In this document: piece by piece, positions 62,511 through 64,000 of the stretch | Layout of the letters: the number at the start of each line of letters is the position of its first letter | Position numbering within the stretch: the first letter of the stretch is position 1 | Origin: Chloroflexi bacterium TSY | Lineage (GTDB): Bacteria > Chloroflexota > Anaerolineae > Caldilineales > Caldilineaceae | DNA length: 64,000 nt | Direction of reading: 5' to 3' | NCBI GenBank assembly: GCA_019217005.1 | Contig: JAHBNG010000016.1 | Location: forward strand, 107,002 to 171,001 | Position numbers and translations under genes: made by a program | The notes under the pieces: model-generated | The model's input: only the letters and a program-made list of their open reading frames with translations | What the model was told of the DNA's origin: nothing | Databases searched by the model: none

Positions 62511-63488
62511 GTTGTTCGCTAATGCCTCAATGACTGCCTCATGAAAAGGACCAGCACTCACCACAACGCCCTGATTGTCATTCATTTTGTAATCTGAAAC
62601 AAAATCTAGGGGTTTGCCATGCATATCGGTCACTCGACCACCTGCTTCCTCCACCACCAAACTACCCGCTGCATGGTCCCAAATTTTCTCTACGTAGTTC
62701 GGGTATTTGGGGGATGGCAAACGCAAATAGAGTGCCGCATCGCCTCGTGCTACTGCACCATATTTGGCTTGACTATCCATGCGCAAGGATGGCTGTGTAA
62801 TTCCCGCAGCTCGGGCAATGGCCTCTTGTAATGCATGATTGCCGTGACCTGCCTCCACACTTTCAACGAAGCGTGCCCCATTTGCACTCGAACCTTGTGA
62901 TACCTGAATCGGCTCAAATGTGTCACTTGATAATAATGTCATCTTTGTCCCTTCACCACGGACGGCCACAAAGAGCGATCCAGTTGGGGCATCGAGAACA
63001 TCAAGGCTTGTTGACAATGCGGGGCAAGCCAGCGCTGCAACCTTCACTTCGCCATCCTCGATCAATGCCAGTGCAATTGCATACTGATCGTTACGCAGAA
63101 AGCCTTTTGTACCGTCAATCGGATCGAGTGTCCAAAAACGTTCTGCCACCAATGCATTTCCGGCATCAATCCAATCACAAATTTCGTCAGGCGTTGCCTG
63201 TGGATGATACTTCTGAACATATGCCGCTACGGACGCGAGTTGTTCAGCGTTGGCTTCTATTCGTAAATCACTTGCATCTTCCTCGCCCACAATTGCATCA
63301 TTGGGAAACGCCGCCTTCAAATGCTGGCAAACCAACGCCTGTGCGCCAAAATCTGCGATCGTCACAGGACTCTTGTCACCCTTTTCCAGCGCGTTCAGAT
63401 CAACCATGTCTGTTCGAACCTGTGTGCAGAGCCCCGCCGCTTTGGTGACAGCCTCCGTTGCTGCCTGTCTTTCCTGCTGATAACTCAT
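62508..63488 (-). CDS. 3'(2'),5'-bisphosphate nucleotidase (HAL2/CysQ-like)
   Basis: 326 residues of the lithium-sensitive inositol-monophosphatase superfamily. Metal-binding motifs are IVGEEDAS, TLDPIDGTKGFLRNDQ and KIWDHAAGSLVVEEAGGR. The length and the TKGF motif favour the HAL2 type, which removes the 3' phosphate of PAP/PAPS, over inositol monophosphatase. This would recycle by-products of sulfate assimilation or sulfation. ATG start. No sulfur genes are adjacent. Confidence 0.9.
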   Translation of the reverse strand: MSYQQERQAATEAVTKAAGLCTQVRTDMVDLNALEKGDKSPVTIADFGAQALVCQHLKAAFPNDAIVGEEDASDLRIEANAEQLASVAAYVQKYHPQATPDEICDWIDAGNALVAERFWTLDPIDGTKGFLRNDQYAIALALIEDGEVKVAALACPALSTSLDVLDAPTGSLFVAVRGEGTKMTLLSSDTFEPIQVSQGSSANGARFVESVEAGHGNHALQEAIARAAGITQPSLRMDSQAKYGAVARGDAALYLRLPSPKYPNYVEKIWDHAAGSLVVEEAGGRVTDMHGKPLDFVSDYKMNDNQGVVVSAGPFHEAVIEALANN

Positions 63489-63718
63489 TCGTTTTTAACC
63501 TCTTTTATTATCATAAGTTCAAATAATAACAAATTAACCCTCACATACTATAACGTGGCGCTTAGAATCTCAATATGTGAACCTGACGGAATTTATCTGA
63601 TTATTATATGCAACTTCTACTATTAATGGTCGGTGCATTCTCAGTATGACGGCTGTAAGGAAAATATGTTCTTTGCTACACCCTCCAGATAGAGCAAAAT
63701 CATGTTTTCATGCAGAGC

Positions 63719-63973
63719 TCAGTTTTGTTGACGTAGTACTTCAAATCGCTCGAACGCTGCCTCAATTGACATCTCTTGGATTGGAAATGGCCCCTTTTCC
63801 AAATCAATTCCTCGGTGATCAGTCTCCAATACGGTGACCATTCTCCGGGCGATCCGAGCCTGATCAGCCCTGCTATATCGCTCGAACCGTTCAGGAAGTT
63901 GGTTGTAATCGACCAGTTCAAGTCCATATAGCGTCTCATCAAAGGTCTTTTTGTAAGGTATGCCAAAATTGAA
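63719..63973 (-). pseudogene. C-terminal fragment of an unknown protein at the window edge
   Basis: A minus-strand frame reads KTFDETLYGLELVDYNQL and EMSIEAAFERFEVLRQQN before its stop at 63719. The composition is protein-like, with no low complexity. It is open only to about 63973, where a TAA interrupts it, and no good start codon precedes it. A P3-type arm (GGTATGCCAAAATTG, near 63958) begins exactly there, so a repeat may have truncated the gene. No family recognised. Nothing is seen in 63489-63700. Confidence 0.35.
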
Positions 63974-64000
63974 TTAAATTCTTTCTCGCTTAACGGACTT

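Noticed and set aside
1..64000. CRISPR arrays, tRNA and rRNA genes
   Set aside because: No regularly spaced short repeats and no recognisable tRNA arms or rRNA sequence were found; the repeats present are dispersed palindromes.

Overview
The window is bacterial chromosome, most likely from a Chloroflexota lineage (Anaerolineae/Caldilineae-like). This is an inference from gene content, from a secreted protein ending in YLPLLKR (an ending I associate with Chloroflexi exported proteins), from unusual insertions in RpoB and RpoC, and from very repeat-rich intergenic DNA. No rRNA, tRNA or CRISPR array was recognised.

Layout. 1-3.0 kb: the 3' end of a histidine kinase, then a formate dehydrogenase alpha subunit with an in-frame TGA (selenocysteine) and a SECIS-like hairpin. 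3.1-12.0 kb: rpoC and rpoB on the minus strand; RpoC carries an inserted domain resembling the RNA polymerase alpha C-terminal domain. 12.0-14.0 kb: a 1.9-kb non-coding divergent region with a consensus minus-strand promoter for rpoBC, a plus-strand promoter followed by MraZ-type repeats, and nested mobile repeats. 14.0-35.3 kb: a division and cell-wall (dcw) cluster, mraZ-rsmH-ftsL-ftsI-murF-mraY-murD-ftsW-murG-(two membrane proteins)-murC-murB-ddl-ftsQ-ftsA-ftsZ. It makes the UDP-MurNAc-peptide and lipid II precursors and builds the divisome. murE is absent. 36.0-43.3 kb: the repressor NrdR, a nested pair of insertion sequences, and a class II ribonucleotide reductase interrupted by a 419-residue intein. 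43-51 kb: an alpha/beta hydrolase and a secreted DNRLRE/metallopeptidase gene split by a 155-bp mobile repeat. 50.7-56.7 kb: a cyclase-domain/ATPase/TPR regulator broken by an IS701-like element. 57.3-64 kb: a NarL-type response regulator, sucCD, a Nudix hydrolase, an SDR epimerase, a CysQ/HAL2-like phosphatase, and a fragment at the window edge.

The most striking feature is the non-coding DNA. Four copies of a 155-bp MITE-like element look identical by eye, and each is flanked by its own perfect 8-bp target duplication. One sits inside another repeat whose empty copy is also present, and one splits a gene whose reading frame is restored when the element is removed. A fifth, 281-bp element has related ends and 8-bp duplications but carries a different repeat inside. 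At least four further families of 55-190 bp palindromes fill most intergenic gaps, including those within the dcw cluster. Insertion is therefore recent and has broken at least two large genes, while the essential operons tolerate it only between genes.

Other points of interest are a 290-nt out-of-phase overlap of ftsW and murG, where each protein has a non-conserved charged stretch, and a large insertion in RpoB.
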